Shown one piece after another: positions 27,701-35,219 of a DNA stretch of 64,000 nucleotides. Position numbers and translations under genes: made by a program. This DNA comes from Margaritifera margaritifera (taxonomy: Eukaryota; Mollusca; Bivalvia; Unionida; Margaritiferidae): NCBI GenBank assembly GCA_029931535.1, contig JAQPZY010001498.1, positions 3,391,501 to 3,455,500 of the forward strand, written 5' to 3'. Within the stretch, counting starts at the first letter, position 1, and every line of letters begins with the position of its first letter. The notes under the pieces were generated by a model that was given only the letters and a program-made list of their open reading frames with translations, ran no database searches and had not been told where the DNA came from.

Positions 27701-30700
27701 GGCTGAGACAATTAACATGTTAATTAGCTTGTGTTATCATGCCAAAGGACTATTAAGTTCTCAACAGTTGTCAAAATAAATCCAACTTAGCCACTGAGTA
27801 CTAAGAAATTAATTACATTCTCACAAAAGCACTCATAGGCATTGCTTTGTCAGTCAATTAGCTTTTTTTAAGGCTGAATAAAAGAGGACATATCACATTT
27901 ATGATGATTATATTGAAACCAAATTAAAAAATAGAATTAAAACATGAATTCACTTGACAAGACTTCTTTAATTTTATTTATTTCTTACAGTGTTGCCACC
28001 AGTAATTCCTAACATTTTCATTGATCAATAATTTCTCATATATTGTGTTAAAAAAGAAAAAACTTACAAAATATATGATTTCTTATTAAAAATTGAAAAA
28101 TCCAGGATGTAAATTCCAAATTTCTGAGCCCTAACTGCAGTTTTCAGCTATCAAACCAAAGATACATCAAGCATTCAGTTTACCAATTCTGATAGGAGCC
28201 CTGCAGGCTTAGTGGTTAGCGTGCTGGACTTGTGACTGAAAGGGTGCTGGTTCAAGTCCTACCAATGGATCAGCCCAGGTCAGCTACCGTGGTGTGTCCT
28301 TGGGTAAGGAGCCCTGAAGGCTTGGGTAAGGCACTTCACTCAAACCAAATCAAACCCAATTTTGATTCAGAAATTTTTTATGTTAAGTAAACAGCAGTCT
28401 ATTTTTTGCCTTTTCTAAAAGAAAAAAAAGGGATACACACCTGCCTCTGCATTATCTGTGAGTTCATGAGGTATCTGGGCAAGCAAAAGTGATGTATGAT
28501 CACTCTCCCTTAATTAGTGTACTGAGAGTTCAAGTTACGAGCAAGATTCCACATTACCGAAAATTCTAATTTGATTCCCACCCCACCTCTAGTATTGCAA
28601 CCAGGATCTAAAACCTTTGTCATTTAATCCTCCTCCTGAAACACCATACCAAAAATAATCACATTCCTTCCATTGTTTTAAATGGAGTTTAGATTACAAG
28701 GAAATCTGTTCTGTTATACAGATGGGCAACTGGACACATGGATGGACTGACAGACGTCACTGATCACAACATATCTATATGCAGACATGCGGATATAATG
28801 ACTTCACCTTGATCATCTGTTGCATCTCTGTGTTCAATGCCAAGGTCAAAATAGTGAAGTTCAAGGTCAACAAATGGGAGAATCAGCTTTTCTTTGATCA
28901 GGTCCCAAAGAACACTGAAATGAGAACAAATGATCAATTAGTGACAATATGATATATTAAACTAACAAAGATTCAGTCAGAATGAACAGATATTCAATAG
29001 CAAAATGGACAATAATAATGACAATAATGAAAATAAAATGCATAATGTAGGCTTGTGTAAAGAAACAATGAAGGGATTAAGTTTTTGCTTGTTAGTTTCA
29101 CATTCCATACTAGTAAACAATGTGTGTAATGAATCAAGCCTTCAAATAGCTGTTGAACTTATTTCATGTAGAAGATGACAAAAATTGTTCTCAGCTAATC
29201 CTTTCACAATGTATGCCAAACAAATACGGATACAGTGCTGTATCAAATGTAAGGCAACTCCAAGACAAGATTAGCCTCCTGCAGGACTGAACAATTCATC
29301 TCCGATATAACCTCAATCTGTTATCATGACCCTTGTTACATTTTTTTACATATACCACACTCAACTGATAGAGCAAGATATGAGTAGAATCTAGGTCAGG
29401 GTACCTGGATATCATTGTGATTTGTTTCTCCTTTTAATGTTCAAATTTTAAGTTTCCATTACATTATATAATATGGGTTTTATCACTACATACTGGAGTC
29501 CACCTTTTCAACAATTATTGTTACTATGTCATACATATGATATCTCCCAGATTTTCCAATGGTCTCCTGGAAAATTGGTAAAACTTTGTCAAATATTGTT
29601 TCGACTGGGAGACCAAAATTTTTGTTAACCTTCTAACCATTTTGTGAAATTTCAATATGTATAAATATATTTCCCCTAAAAATCACTCAGATTCCTAACT
29701 ATAAATTGTTGTGTCAGAAAGAAGATGAATCAATGATGAAATTGTTTTTTTAAAATGTCAAATACTGAAAAAATCTGGCCTTGAATAGGGTGATCACTTG
29801 TGTGTTTCATGAGTGATCACCCTACTCAAATCTAATACTGAATAAATCTGACATTGAATAGGGTGATCACTCATATGTTTCATGAGTGATCAACCTATTC
29901 AATGTCAGTAAAATCTAAGAAACAAAATCTTCTGATTAAAATTTTCTACCAGTCATGCAATACATGGTTATGCAGGGCATTCAGTCAAGCAATACATGGT
30001 TATGCAGGGCATTCAATTTAGCAGTCAAGCAATACATGGTTATGCAGGGCATTCAATTTGACAGTCAAGCAATCCATGGTTATGAAGGGCATTCAATTTG
30101 GCAGTCAAGCAATACATGGTTATGAAGGGCATTCAATTTGGCAGCTACTACCAGTCATGCAATACATGGTTATGCAGGTCATTCAATTTGGCAGTCATTC
30201 AATGCATGGTTATGCAGGGCATTCAATTTGGCAGTCATTCAATACATGGTTACGAAGGCCATTCAATTTGGCACAGTCAAACAATACATGGTTATGAAGG
30301 GCATTCAATTTGGCAGTTACTACCAGTCATGCAATACATGGTTATGCAGGGCATTTAATTTGGCAGTCATGCAATACATGGTTATGCAGAGCATTCAATT
30401 TGGCTGGCATGCAATACATGGTTATGCAGGGCATTCAATTTGGCAGTCATGCAATACATGGTTATGCAGGGCATTCAATTTGGCACAGTCAAGCAATACA
30501 TGGTTATGCAGGGCATTTAATCTGGCAGTCATGCAATACATGGTTATGCAGGGCATTCAATTTGGCAGTCATGCAATACATGGTTATGAAGAGCATTCAA
30601 TTTGGCAGTCATGCAATACATGGTTATGCAGGGCATTCAATTTGGCAGCTACACAATGGCAAAACCAAGGCCAATTCAAAACTTGCACTGAAATCAAATA

Positions 30701-32545
30701 TTGGTCATGTCATATTACTTTCAATTTCTTTGGGGATATAGTGTCCCTCTAACCAATTTTTTTAGGTGACACTGAAAATTTTGGAGGAACATTATTCATT
30801 TATCATTATAAAAACTTAACATCAGTTTTATTTTGTTTTATTTGCACTCATGCCCCCATTTTCCTTGAAAAACCTGGGAAATTTTATGGACAAATCTTTC
30901 AGAAAATGTCTCCAGATTGCCATCTTACATTTTCCATTGAAATTTTCTGAATTATCTGCAGAAACTTCTTTCTCAGAAAAGCATGCTGGCTGTACTGTAT
31001 CTGAAGCGCTTTTACATTCATTGAACAATTTACCGAAGTACTTGTCTAAGCGCATTTGCTTTTCCCTACTGATTCATGTAATAGATGAATATATTGTAAA
31101 TTGTAATGCATATATGCATCAACTAAACCTCTAAAACTTTACCTAAACTGTACCAGTAAAACAATTCATTACTTGACTGTGGTATAGTCCTGATTCCCTC
31201 TTAAAAATAAGGAGCTTGCGGCTGCATTACAACATACTGTATCAGAACCAGTTGTAAAATCAAACTAGACACTTTAATATTTTTACTCAAAGAAATGCTT
31301 ATTACTGTATGAGGACAATAAAACTGGACAAGCAAATGAACATCAAAACTGAAAAAAACTGGTGCACCCATGGGCATTTTTAGAGGACATTAAATAAAAT
31401 ATTGTGGTATTCTGGCAATGACACACCCTAGGTACAACACTGCTTATATGTCCCTTAGTACCTGTCACTACTCAAAACATCAGCTTAGCTGACAAAATGG
31501 GACTATGGACATGTATAAGGGACACTGAATAAAATATTGCAGTATTCTGGCAATGGCACACCCCAGGCACAACACTGCTTATATGTCCCTTATTCCATGA
31601 CACTTTTCAAAACAACAGTCAAGATAACAAATAGATACAAATAAAAGAATTATGCTTTAGAAACCTATAATTTATCTATTATAATTAATGTTCTTACAAA
31701 GCAATGATAAATTTTCAAGCATGGGACTACATGTATCTTAAAACCAATTGTTATATAAATTGGCAGGTAGTAAAAAATTACTGTATGTTTTACTAGCATT
31801 TTGTTTTTACCCACCCCACTCACATTCATCAAATTTTCAATCATTCTCACTATATGGTAGTATGGTACATAATACAGCCAGCACTTATCGACGCAAATAC
31901 TGCATTATAGTGGGGTTCCCCAGTATTAACCTTTATGTTAAGTATACAAAATTATATACTTGTCTTAAATGGTTTCAACTCAGTTTTTCATCGAATATTA
32001 CCTACAAACGATCTTTTATACAAAATAAAAATCAGACAAGATAAAACTAGTTCTGTTTGTAAAGAATTAGATCAATCACTTATCAATTTATTGTATGAAT
32101 GCATTTTAGTGAGGAGTTTTTGGACTTAACTATTTAATTTCTTGAGAGTCAAATGAGAGTCACATCTTTTACATATGAAATGTACAGCAGTCAACATAAA
32201 ACTACAAAAAAATACAATTTTAGATTTGAATTCTTCAGAAAAAAACTATATGTATATATACAAGTGTCATCAACACAATAAAATACCTCATTATAAATAT
32301 TAAAAAAATAAATAATATATAGATACAAGTTAGATACATTTATAGCATATATAATTTGTGACTGGATGAAATTCAATAGCAAATGGGAAGCATATAAAAA
32401 TATCATAGATATATTATATTCCTATCTCCTCATATATATGTAACTGCTTTTTTCTATCATCTGCAAGTTACATAACATACATTTTACTACTCAATATATT
32501 CAAATAGTTTGTTTCCTACCTTAAATCCCTTATTATGGAATCATG

Positions 32546-32619
<74 letters not shown>

Positions 32620-33587
32620 CTGTACTTGTTCTATATGGTAAATGATACACAAAGTATTATTATACAAGCTATTTTTTACTACCTGCAATAAGTAATGGTA
32701 TGTATGTATTATAGCAACATTTTTAAGTCTGTGGGATGGTTCCCTGACCCATAGCTACCTATGTACAGGAAATATATATTTGTTAAAAATGTCTTTTAAT
32801 TGCACTGAGCCAGTTATACTGGCTGCTTGCCATGCCATACATACCTACTCAAGATTGGTGCTTTTTCACATTCATTGTGAATAGATATAATTGTGAATGG
32901 TGTTTTGACTACATAATCTGGAACTAGAAGAAGTCTAAAAAATGATACCCCCTTTTAAGAATTTTGTGCTCAGTTATCTTTTCTTACTTATAAGATGTAC
33001 ATTTAAATAGTGATCTTAGGTAAAATGTTACTCTCTGCTTGGCATACATTTTTCCATCATTTTCTGTATTAAAAAAAAGCTAACAACTCTTCAACATATA
33101 TTTTTTCTTTTTTTTTTTAGATACAATGGCAGATACAATAAAAGAGTCTCTGAACCTTGTTATACTTGATGAAAAGACTACCACCTTGTTGTGACACGCG
33201 TCGAGGTCAACAATTAGATCGTACCAGATATGGGGTACCGAGAGAAGTTATGGGTGCCTTAAACAAAGGAATTGAAAAGTGTTACCTTTCGTTATATTTT
33301 CACAGTATTAAACCTGAACCACAAGCTTTATCAATCGTATATATGTCGTTTTCGCTTACTTCATGTGCGCAATATCGGTAACGAAAAACTTAAATTGGAA
33401 TAACGTATCATTGGTATAATACAAACACTGAAAACAAAACTTACCGGGTCATCTCATCTCCCTGCATTTCAACCACTGGTCCGCCTGAAAGTACACAAAA
33501 TAAGTACAGGTTCTGAAAATGGAAGAATTTTGTAAGAAACCAATTAAAAAATTATTCAAAAGTAATCTTACCCTTAATTTTACCCAT
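1683..33587 (-). CDS. IDH1: NADP-dependent isocitrate dehydrogenase, cytosolic type, multi-exon gene (partial)
   Basis: Oxidatively decarboxylates isocitrate to 2-oxoglutarate with NADP+, giving cytosolic/peroxisomal NADPH. Eight exons were placed on the minus strand; phases join without a break from exon 1 to the exon ending at 14137 (186 codons). The protein starts [19 protein letters not shown] with no mitochondrial presequence, so IDH1 rather than IDH2. Substrate-site residues are visible: [15 protein letters not shown], and GRHAYGDQ with the Arg equivalent to human Arg132. The NADP region HGTVTRHYR is also present. Two parts are unseen: about 96 codons between 14137 and 8948 (the segment that in human IDH1 holds Lys212, Asp252, Asp275 and Asp279), and about 30 C-terminal codons, expected left of position 1; so a peroxisomal SKL-type tail cannot be checked. 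The family is usually about 410-415 residues. Introns are large (up to 11 kb) and full of repeats. Family identification is secure; whether this allele is intact is open. Confidence 0.95.
2385..2475. repeat. Short tandem repeat, three units of about 30 bp
   Basis: Three imperfect units built on GCTTCAAGTCTCATGTGAGA; the third reads CTAGTGAGA instead. The first two are about 34 bp apart and the third about 28 bp. Confidence 0.75.
2476..4693. other. Intronic stretch, GC-richer, coding-like on the plus strand but not identified
   Basis: This part of the IDH1 intron is less AT-rich than its surroundings. Between about 3.0 and 4.4 kb it gives moderately long broken frames on both strands. I recognise no RT, RNase H, integrase or transposase motif. 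It may be a decayed mobile element, but that is a guess from composition only. Confidence 0.3.
4694..5131. mobile_element. MITE with pogo/Tigger-like inverted termini, 438 bp
   Basis: Left end CAGGGGAACCCTGCTGTAGC and right end, read inward on the other strand, CAGGGGAACCCCACTATAAC are inverted repeats. TA follows the right end, but the left end is preceded by CA. The inside has no transposase. The same internal sequence recurs at 31385-31923, so this is a family. Termini of the form CAGTGRAAYCYCACTATAA with TA targets are typical of pogo/Tigger elements. Confidence 0.75.
5132..6254. other. Intron sequence, nothing recognised
   Basis: Part of the large last visible IDH1 intron. There is a short TA run near 5647-5657. 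No conserved coding motif seen on either strand. Confidence 0.4.
6255..7763. mobile_element. Non-autonomous DNA transposon with pogo/Tigger-like TIRs, 1,509 bp
   Basis: Left terminus CAGTGAAACTCCACTATAAC begins right after TA (6253-6254). The right terminus, read inward, is CAGTGAAATCCAACTATAAC and is followed by TA (7764-7765). Paired inverted ends with TA on both sides fit the pogo/Tigger target duplication. No transposase frame remains. A four-unit 25-bp minisatellite lies inside. Confidence 0.8.
6961..7060. repeat. Minisatellite, 4 x 25 bp
   Basis: Four almost identical units of AACAATTATTCATGCTGTAG plus TCAAT, lying within the 6255-7763 element. Confidence 0.95.
7764..8807. other. Intron sequence, no gene recognised
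   Basis: Lies between the TIR element and the exon at 8808. Short frames on both strands (for example 7851-8102 minus and 8350-8538 plus) show no known motif and are not called. Confidence 0.4.
8808..8948 (-). CDS. IDH1: IDH1 exon (NADP-binding segment)
   Basis: 141 nt, acceptor GTGCTCAG (ending 8949), donor GTACAT (8807). Needs one base from the preceding, unseen exon and then reads [32 protein letters not shown] and ETSTNPI. The HGTVTRH loop contacts the NADP phosphate. The donor GTACAT is weaker than the others but the phase agrees with the next exon. Confidence 0.94.
8949..10865. other. Intron sequence where a missing IDH1 exon was sought; not found
   Basis: AT-rich, with low-complexity blocks such as the CCACCCACC run near 10493-10511. 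I looked on the minus strand for the KGWPLY, KKYDGRFKD, YEHRLIDDM and GDVQSD coding signals of IDH and saw none. Sequence near 9290-9410, 10360-10470 and 23270-23350 shares loose similarity and may be an old repeat. Confidence 0.4.
10866..11090 (-). mobile_element. tRNA-derived SINE, reverse orientation
   Basis: On the minus strand it opens GGGCCCGGGTGGCTGAATGG, a tRNA-like 5' end with an A box. A B-box-like GGGTTCAGATCTCGG follows, then a body containing GGTTCTTCCT and CATGTATAGCCTACCGTG. Most of the 5' two thirds matches the plus-strand copy at 38613, so both belong to one family. The 3' tail is diverged or lost. Confidence 0.88.
11150..11765. repeat. Divergent tandem repeat carrying GGTCAnnnTGACC palindromes
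   Basis: Repeated phrases of the form ..AACTTAACC(C/A)AAG..GTGAAATATAGGTCAnnnTGACC.. recur at about 11155, 11322, 11450, 11618 and 11746. Spacings alternate near 125-130 and 167-170 bp. AGGTCAAAGTGACCT at 11618-11632 is a perfect 15-bp palindrome, and GGTCATAATGACCT lies at 11450-11463. The others have one or more mismatches. Related units lie at 14400-14800. Confidence 0.85.
11618..11632. promoter_or_regulatory. Perfect ERE-type palindrome (candidate nuclear-receptor site)
   Basis: AGGTCAAAGTGACCT is the consensus inverted repeat AGGTCA-n3-TGACCT bound by estrogen-receptor-class proteins. It sits in an IDH1 intron inside a repeat unit. Binding is not shown; the match is direct. Confidence 0.6.
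11940..12330. repeat. Degenerate minisatellite, about 22-24 bp units
   Basis: Roughly 13-15 imperfect units around AATGCAGGAGATTTGGGTTTCC, interrupted near 12000-12080. Confidence 0.85.
12331..14136. other. Intron sequence, no exon found
   Basis: AT-rich, with a short CCACCCC run at 13976-13995. No IDH-like coding was found on the minus strand here, although a further IDH1 exon should lie between 8949 and 14136. Confidence 0.4.
14137..14283 (-). CDS. IDH1: IDH1 exon 6
   Basis: 147 nt (49 codons, phase 0 at both ends), acceptor TTTTCAG (ending 14284), donor GTAAGA (14136). Begins [18 protein letters not shown], with the catalytic Tyr first, and ends [14 protein letters not shown]. The middle ([17 protein letters not shown]) is more divergent, as expected for the clasp region. 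The next exon expected, coding for the ..FAHSSF.. through ..DGDVQSD.. segment, was not found. Confidence 0.95.
14400..14800. repeat. Second cluster of the GGTCA-palindrome repeat family
   Basis: Units with AAGATGCATCC, GTTGCAT.ATTCTGC and CAAAACTCAACCCAAGTCAC recur, related to the 11150-11765 array. One unit carries AGGTCACAGTGACCA at 14711-14725, a perfect GGTCAnnnTGACC core. It lies just upstream of exon 6 in the transcribed direction. Confidence 0.8.
14711..14725. promoter_or_regulatory. ERE-type palindrome (candidate nuclear-receptor site)
   Basis: AGGTCACAGTGACCA has a perfect GGTCA-n3-TGACC core with one deviation at the outermost base. It lies in a repeat unit, in the intron before exon 6. 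Confidence 0.55.
14801..16044. other. Intron sequence, nothing recognised
   Basis: A weak further copy of the 14400 repeat may be present near 15150-15180 (GTGAAATATGGTCAA). A short CA/TA run lies at 15996-16018. No coding motif. Confidence 0.4.
16045..16205 (-). CDS. IDH1: IDH1 exon 5 (active-site exon)
   Basis: 161 nt, acceptor TTTCAG (ending 16206), donor GTGTGT (16044). Contains [13 protein letters not shown] (Ser, Asn and Arg that bind isocitrate), [20 protein letters not shown] and [11 protein letters not shown]. The Arg of GRHAYGDQ is residue 131 here, one less than human Arg132 because the N-terminus is one residue shorter. Ends in phase 0. Confidence 0.96.
17295..17590. repeat. Tandem array, four units of about 80 bp
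   Basis: Units start AGCCTAGACCCAGATCTGCT with variation at about 17296, 17375, 17454 and 17535, each followed by a GCATATCAGAGTC-type segment. It lies immediately downstream of exon 4 in the transcribed direction. Confidence 0.88.
17676..17762 (-). CDS. IDH1: IDH1 exon 4
   Basis: 87 nt, acceptor CATTCCAG (ending 17763), donor GTGAGC (17675). Reads [18 protein letters not shown] then [18 protein letters not shown] carries the Thr equivalent to human Thr77 in the NADP/isocitrate pocket. A tandem array of about 80-bp units ends roughly 90 bp past the donor. Confidence 0.95.
18375..18433. repeat. GA/CAGA microsatellite
   Basis: A run of AG dinucleotides followed by AGAC/AGAT variants. Confidence 0.95.
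18673..18745. repeat. (CA)n(TA)n microsatellite
   Basis: A short CA run passes into more than 25 TA units. It interrupts the start of the CACTTAACATAT minisatellite family. Confidence 0.97.
18863..18878. repeat. Poly-C run
   Basis: Sixteen consecutive C, next to copies of the TCAAGCACTTAAC unit. Its length in an assembly may be unreliable. Confidence 0.9.
19480..20414. repeat. Long minisatellite, about 40 units of 23 bp
   Basis: Units are variants of TTAACATATTCTCTATCAAT plus TGC. The left part (19480-19800) has longer units with TATACATATTC. The right part is more uniform, suggesting more recent amplification. Stray units lie at 18635-18860 on the other side of the TA and C runs, so the array once started further left. 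Confidence 0.97.
20415..22839. other. Intron sequence, nothing recognised
   Basis: AT-rich part of IDH1 intron 3. Frames at 20861-21127 overlap on opposite strands and show no known motif. Confidence 0.4.
22840..23270 (-). pseudogene. Non-LTR retrotransposon 3' end (RT C-terminus with zinc-finger), decayed
   Basis: Two overlapping frames on the minus strand make one broken LINE C-terminus. [11 protein letters not shown] and KWHNYF..PWKNVF come first, then [20 protein letters not shown] and [10 protein letters not shown]. The [18 protein letters not shown] pattern is the zf-RVT region downstream of LINE reverse transcriptases. A frameshift near 23040 and a lost Cys show decay. It lies antisense-neutral in IDH1 intron 3, in the same strand as the host gene. 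Confidence 0.75.
23271..24038. other. Intron sequence, nothing recognised
   Basis: Contains sequence near 23280-23360 loosely similar to 9290-9410 and 10360-10470. Otherwise unremarkable. Confidence 0.35.
24039..24938. mobile_element. Solo LTR, 900 bp, Ty3/Gypsy-related, TSD ATTAT
   Basis: Starts TGTTACGGAATTATG and ends GGTCGTAACA, giving TG...CA ends with a 6-bp terminal inverted repeat (TGTTAC/GTAACA). It is flanked by ATTAT at 24034-24038 and 24939-24943. Left and right thirds match the LTRs of the Ty3/Gypsy element at 47434-49449 (for example GGACTTGTGATTAGGACA and ATTGTTGGTTTCAC), so it is a relative of that family left by LTR-LTR recombination. A degenerate repeat of CATTCATTTGGAACATTCG lies at 24605-24740. 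Confidence 0.92.
24939..28194. other. Intron 3 sequence, no gene
   Basis: Holds a poly-G run (25578-25591) and, at about 27225-27296, a GTATCGTGAATCGTATCGAT segment ending GTATCGTTTCACCCCTA, which resembles one end of a hAT-type transposon. No partner end was found. No coding motif. Confidence 0.4.
28195..28366 (+). mobile_element. tRNA-derived SINE (family distinct from 38613)
   Basis: The tRNA-like head has A box TTAGTGGTTAGCG and B box GGTTCAAGTCC. A body with TGTGTCCTTGGGTAAGG and a second GGGTAAGGCACTTCACT follows, then a CAAACCAAATCAAACCCAA tail. CCTTGGG(C/T)AAGGCACTT is a widespread SINE central-domain motif. Present in IDH1 intron 3, opposite to the gene. Confidence 0.82.
28808..28914 (-). 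CDS. IDH1: IDH1 exon 3
   Basis: 107 nt between acceptor TTTCAG (ending 28915) and donor GTGAAG (28807). It completes the Arg codon and reads [19 protein letters not shown], then [16 protein letters not shown]. Matches the first helix and dimer-side segment of IDH1. It sits about 4.5 kb downstream of exon 2. Confidence 0.95.
29761..29907. repeat. Tandem pair of long inverted repeats (hairpins)
   Basis: The arms at 29849-29874 and 29882-29907 are 26 nt each, complementary with one mismatch, separated by a 7-nt loop. A weaker hairpin has arms at 29781-29801 and 29809-29829. The two hairpins are direct repeats about 73 bp apart. Core: TGAATAGGGTGATCACT. Confidence 0.93.
29950..30652. repeat. Minisatellite, about 17 units of 40 bp
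   Basis: The unit is built on GCAATACATGGTTATGCAGG followed by GCATTCAATTTGGCAGTCAT. The 40-bp period is not a multiple of three and the unit lacks plus-strand stops, so overlapping long open frames (up to 204 codons) run through it in all three plus frames. These are repeat by-products, not genes. Confidence 0.97.
30653..31384. other. Intron 2 sequence, nothing recognised
   Basis: Frames at 30828-31134 overlap on opposite strands; neither shows a known motif. Confidence 0.35.
31385..31923. mobile_element. MITE copy with internal 135-bp duplication
   Basis: The right end reads, inward, CTGGGGAACCCCACTATAAT and is followed by TA. The body (31590-31860) matches the MITE at 4694-5131, including AATTTTCAATCATTCT. 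A segment from 31385 is repeated from about 31520 (TAAATAAAATATTG / TGAATAAAATATTG, then ACACTGCTTATATGTCCCTTA). The left terminus is not clear. Confidence 0.7.
31930..32440 (+). pseudogene. LINE 3' fragment (zf-RVT region and C-terminus), decayed
   Basis: Plus-strand reading gives [22 protein letters not shown], the C...E-S-L-x-x-L-x-x-E-C...FW pattern of the LINE C-terminus. Further on, [18 protein letters not shown] has the shape of the final residues of such proteins. Frames shift between them. Confidence 0.65.
32546..32616. repeat. (TA)n microsatellite
   Basis: About 35 TA units without interruption. Confidence 0.97.
33445..33484 (-). CDS. IDH1: IDH1 exon 2
   Basis: 40 nt between acceptor TTTCAG (ending 33485) and donor GTAAGT (33444). 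Encodes [13 protein letters not shown] plus two bases of an Arg codon. This is the invariant N-terminal strand of eukaryotic NADP-IDH. Confidence 0.93.
33572..33587 (-). CDS. IDH1: IDH1 exon 1 (start codon, 16 coding nt)
   Basis: ATG at 33587-33585 followed by GGTAAAATTAAGG, encoding MGKIK and the first base of a Gly codon. Donor GTAAGA follows at 33571. The next exon completes the codon and continues into the conserved [11 protein letters not shown], which fixes the start. The following intron is only 87 bp. Confidence 0.88.
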
Positions 33588-34840
33588 TTTGGAGTTTGCT
33601 ACAGTGAAATCCAACCAACGTCGTTAAGTCCAAGCAATGACAGCACCCTACAAATGATCCGATTGATAGGACAATAAACTTTGACCCCAGACGGATTGCG
33701 CTATTTACCATCTTCTCACAGGGAGACAACTGCCATACATACATAATATGCCTCACAATGGGTTACCTCCCTTTGGAAGGATTGAGCTACTTCCACAGTG
33801 ATAAAGATGTAAATTTAGTGGTAAAATGCCACGTGGTGAAAACTGTATGCTTTGACATCTGCATCACACTCAGTTATACTGGATTTTCTACAGTCTTAAC
33901 TCAACCATGGCTTTAGTGCTGAATGTAAAGATTTATATTTTTCCTCATACGTAGGAAGCAAAAGTAAGGAACTCTTTACTTGCAGAGAACAAGCACAGGG
34001 CTGACGACGTCATAATATACAACCAATAATGTCACAATGAAGTGCATCTTAGCACGTTTCCTCACAGCTCATACACTTTCAGAATATATCACTGCCGTAA
34101 AGCTTTTTTGACCCCTCACTCCTCCCAGTAGGTTACCTCCATTTGGAAGGGTAACTTCTCTTCCACAACGCAATCTAAACCATCAATGCTAAGTACGTGT
34201 AAACACCGGAACTATGGTATGGGGTACCGTTTCATTCTGAACCGTACAGCACCTTCGGTCTTCGAAAGTATTTACATGGGCCAGTTACTATCTAGCTGAG
34301 GATTATTTAATCTCTTTATACCTTGCAAAATTTCAAACCAAACCTTGTTCCGTGTACGCATACTTTTTAAATTTGGAAAAATAAAGTCGGTACACTTATA
34401 CTGTATAAAACGTGCACAATACCGTTACAAATAAAAAAATTAATAATATTGTATAATAATGCTGATATTTTCTATCACAATTTGTAAATTAAGAAATTGA
34501 ATCAGATTGTAAAACAAATAATCTTAGTAATAATGATTTATATCTTTATCAGACATTTACACTTATATTTAGGAATTATTTGTATTTTCAACAACATCAA
34601 TAATAATAATAATAATAATAATTACAAATGTTAAAAAATGTCTGAAATTAATTAAAAAAATAAAATTTATGAATAAAGAATCTACTGACTCACTGGTCCA
34701 CAAGAGTGTCAACGCCTTTCTGGAAAAATTACAGTTGTAAAAAATCTTGCGTTTTCAGAGATTTACCATCTGATTCTATGCTCACCTAATCCATCTGACG
34801 AACTATACGATGTACTAAGTCCAATGTTTTTTCTTAAATG
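33588..34840 (-). promoter_or_regulatory. IDH1 5' flank, putative promoter region
   Basis: Sequence immediately upstream of the start codon. No TATA box at a useful distance. CpG density rises around 33600-34270 compared with the introns, which fits a housekeeping promoter. A 20-bp element GGTTACCTCC(C/A)TTTGGAAGG recurs at 33761 and 34131, 370 bp apart, each followed by CTTCCACA. A short TAA run lies at about 34601-34620. The transcription start cannot be placed by eye. Confidence 0.4.
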
Positions 34841-35170
34841 TATGCGGAGTGAATGTAACGAAAGAATAAAAAGAACAGTATATATTCAAAAAGACTCAAA
34901 GGGAGGGTTAAAATGCTTGATGTTAAAACATTTATCTGGGCCATAAAAGCAACCTGAATGCGTAGGCGTACCCTAAATACTACAAACTGGAAAGCATTAC
35001 TAAGTTTCATATGTCCTACATATTTGTTTAAGATTAAGAGAAGAAATGATAGATTATGTTTATTTTGTCATTTAAAGTGCGAAGCCATTTTGCATGTATT
35101 CTACAAATGTATTAAGGATTATTTTAGTTTTGGACAAATTACAAAGCTTTTGGTTGGTTAAGAGATAATT
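34840..35170 (+). pseudogene. LINE 3' fragment (zf-RVT region), decayed
   Basis: Plus-strand frames give QKDSKGGLKCLMLKHLSGP, typical of the GGLKMPNL-type motif after the LINE RT, then RNDRLCLFCHLKCEAILHVFY followed by KC (CxxC...E-x-I-x-H-x-F-Y-x-C). Stops and frameshifts lie between. Third copy of such an end in the window. Confidence 0.7.
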
Positions 35171-35219
35171 ATTCACACATAGATCTGAGTTTATCTAAAG
35201 AAAATATTATATTAGGAAC

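Noticed and set aside
28200..28275. Possible functional tRNA gene
   Set aside because: A and B boxes are present but the acceptor stem does not pair, and a SINE body follows, so it is a tRNA-derived SINE.
30058..30752. Long overlapping plus-strand frames (up to 204 codons)
   Set aside because: They are created by the 40-bp minisatellite being open in all three frames; the residues repeat with a 40-residue period.
33119..33200. Small plus-strand frame [20 protein letters not shown] after a polypyrimidine tract and AG
   Set aside because: Only about 22 codons, no partner exon seen, and it lies antisense in IDH1 intron 2.
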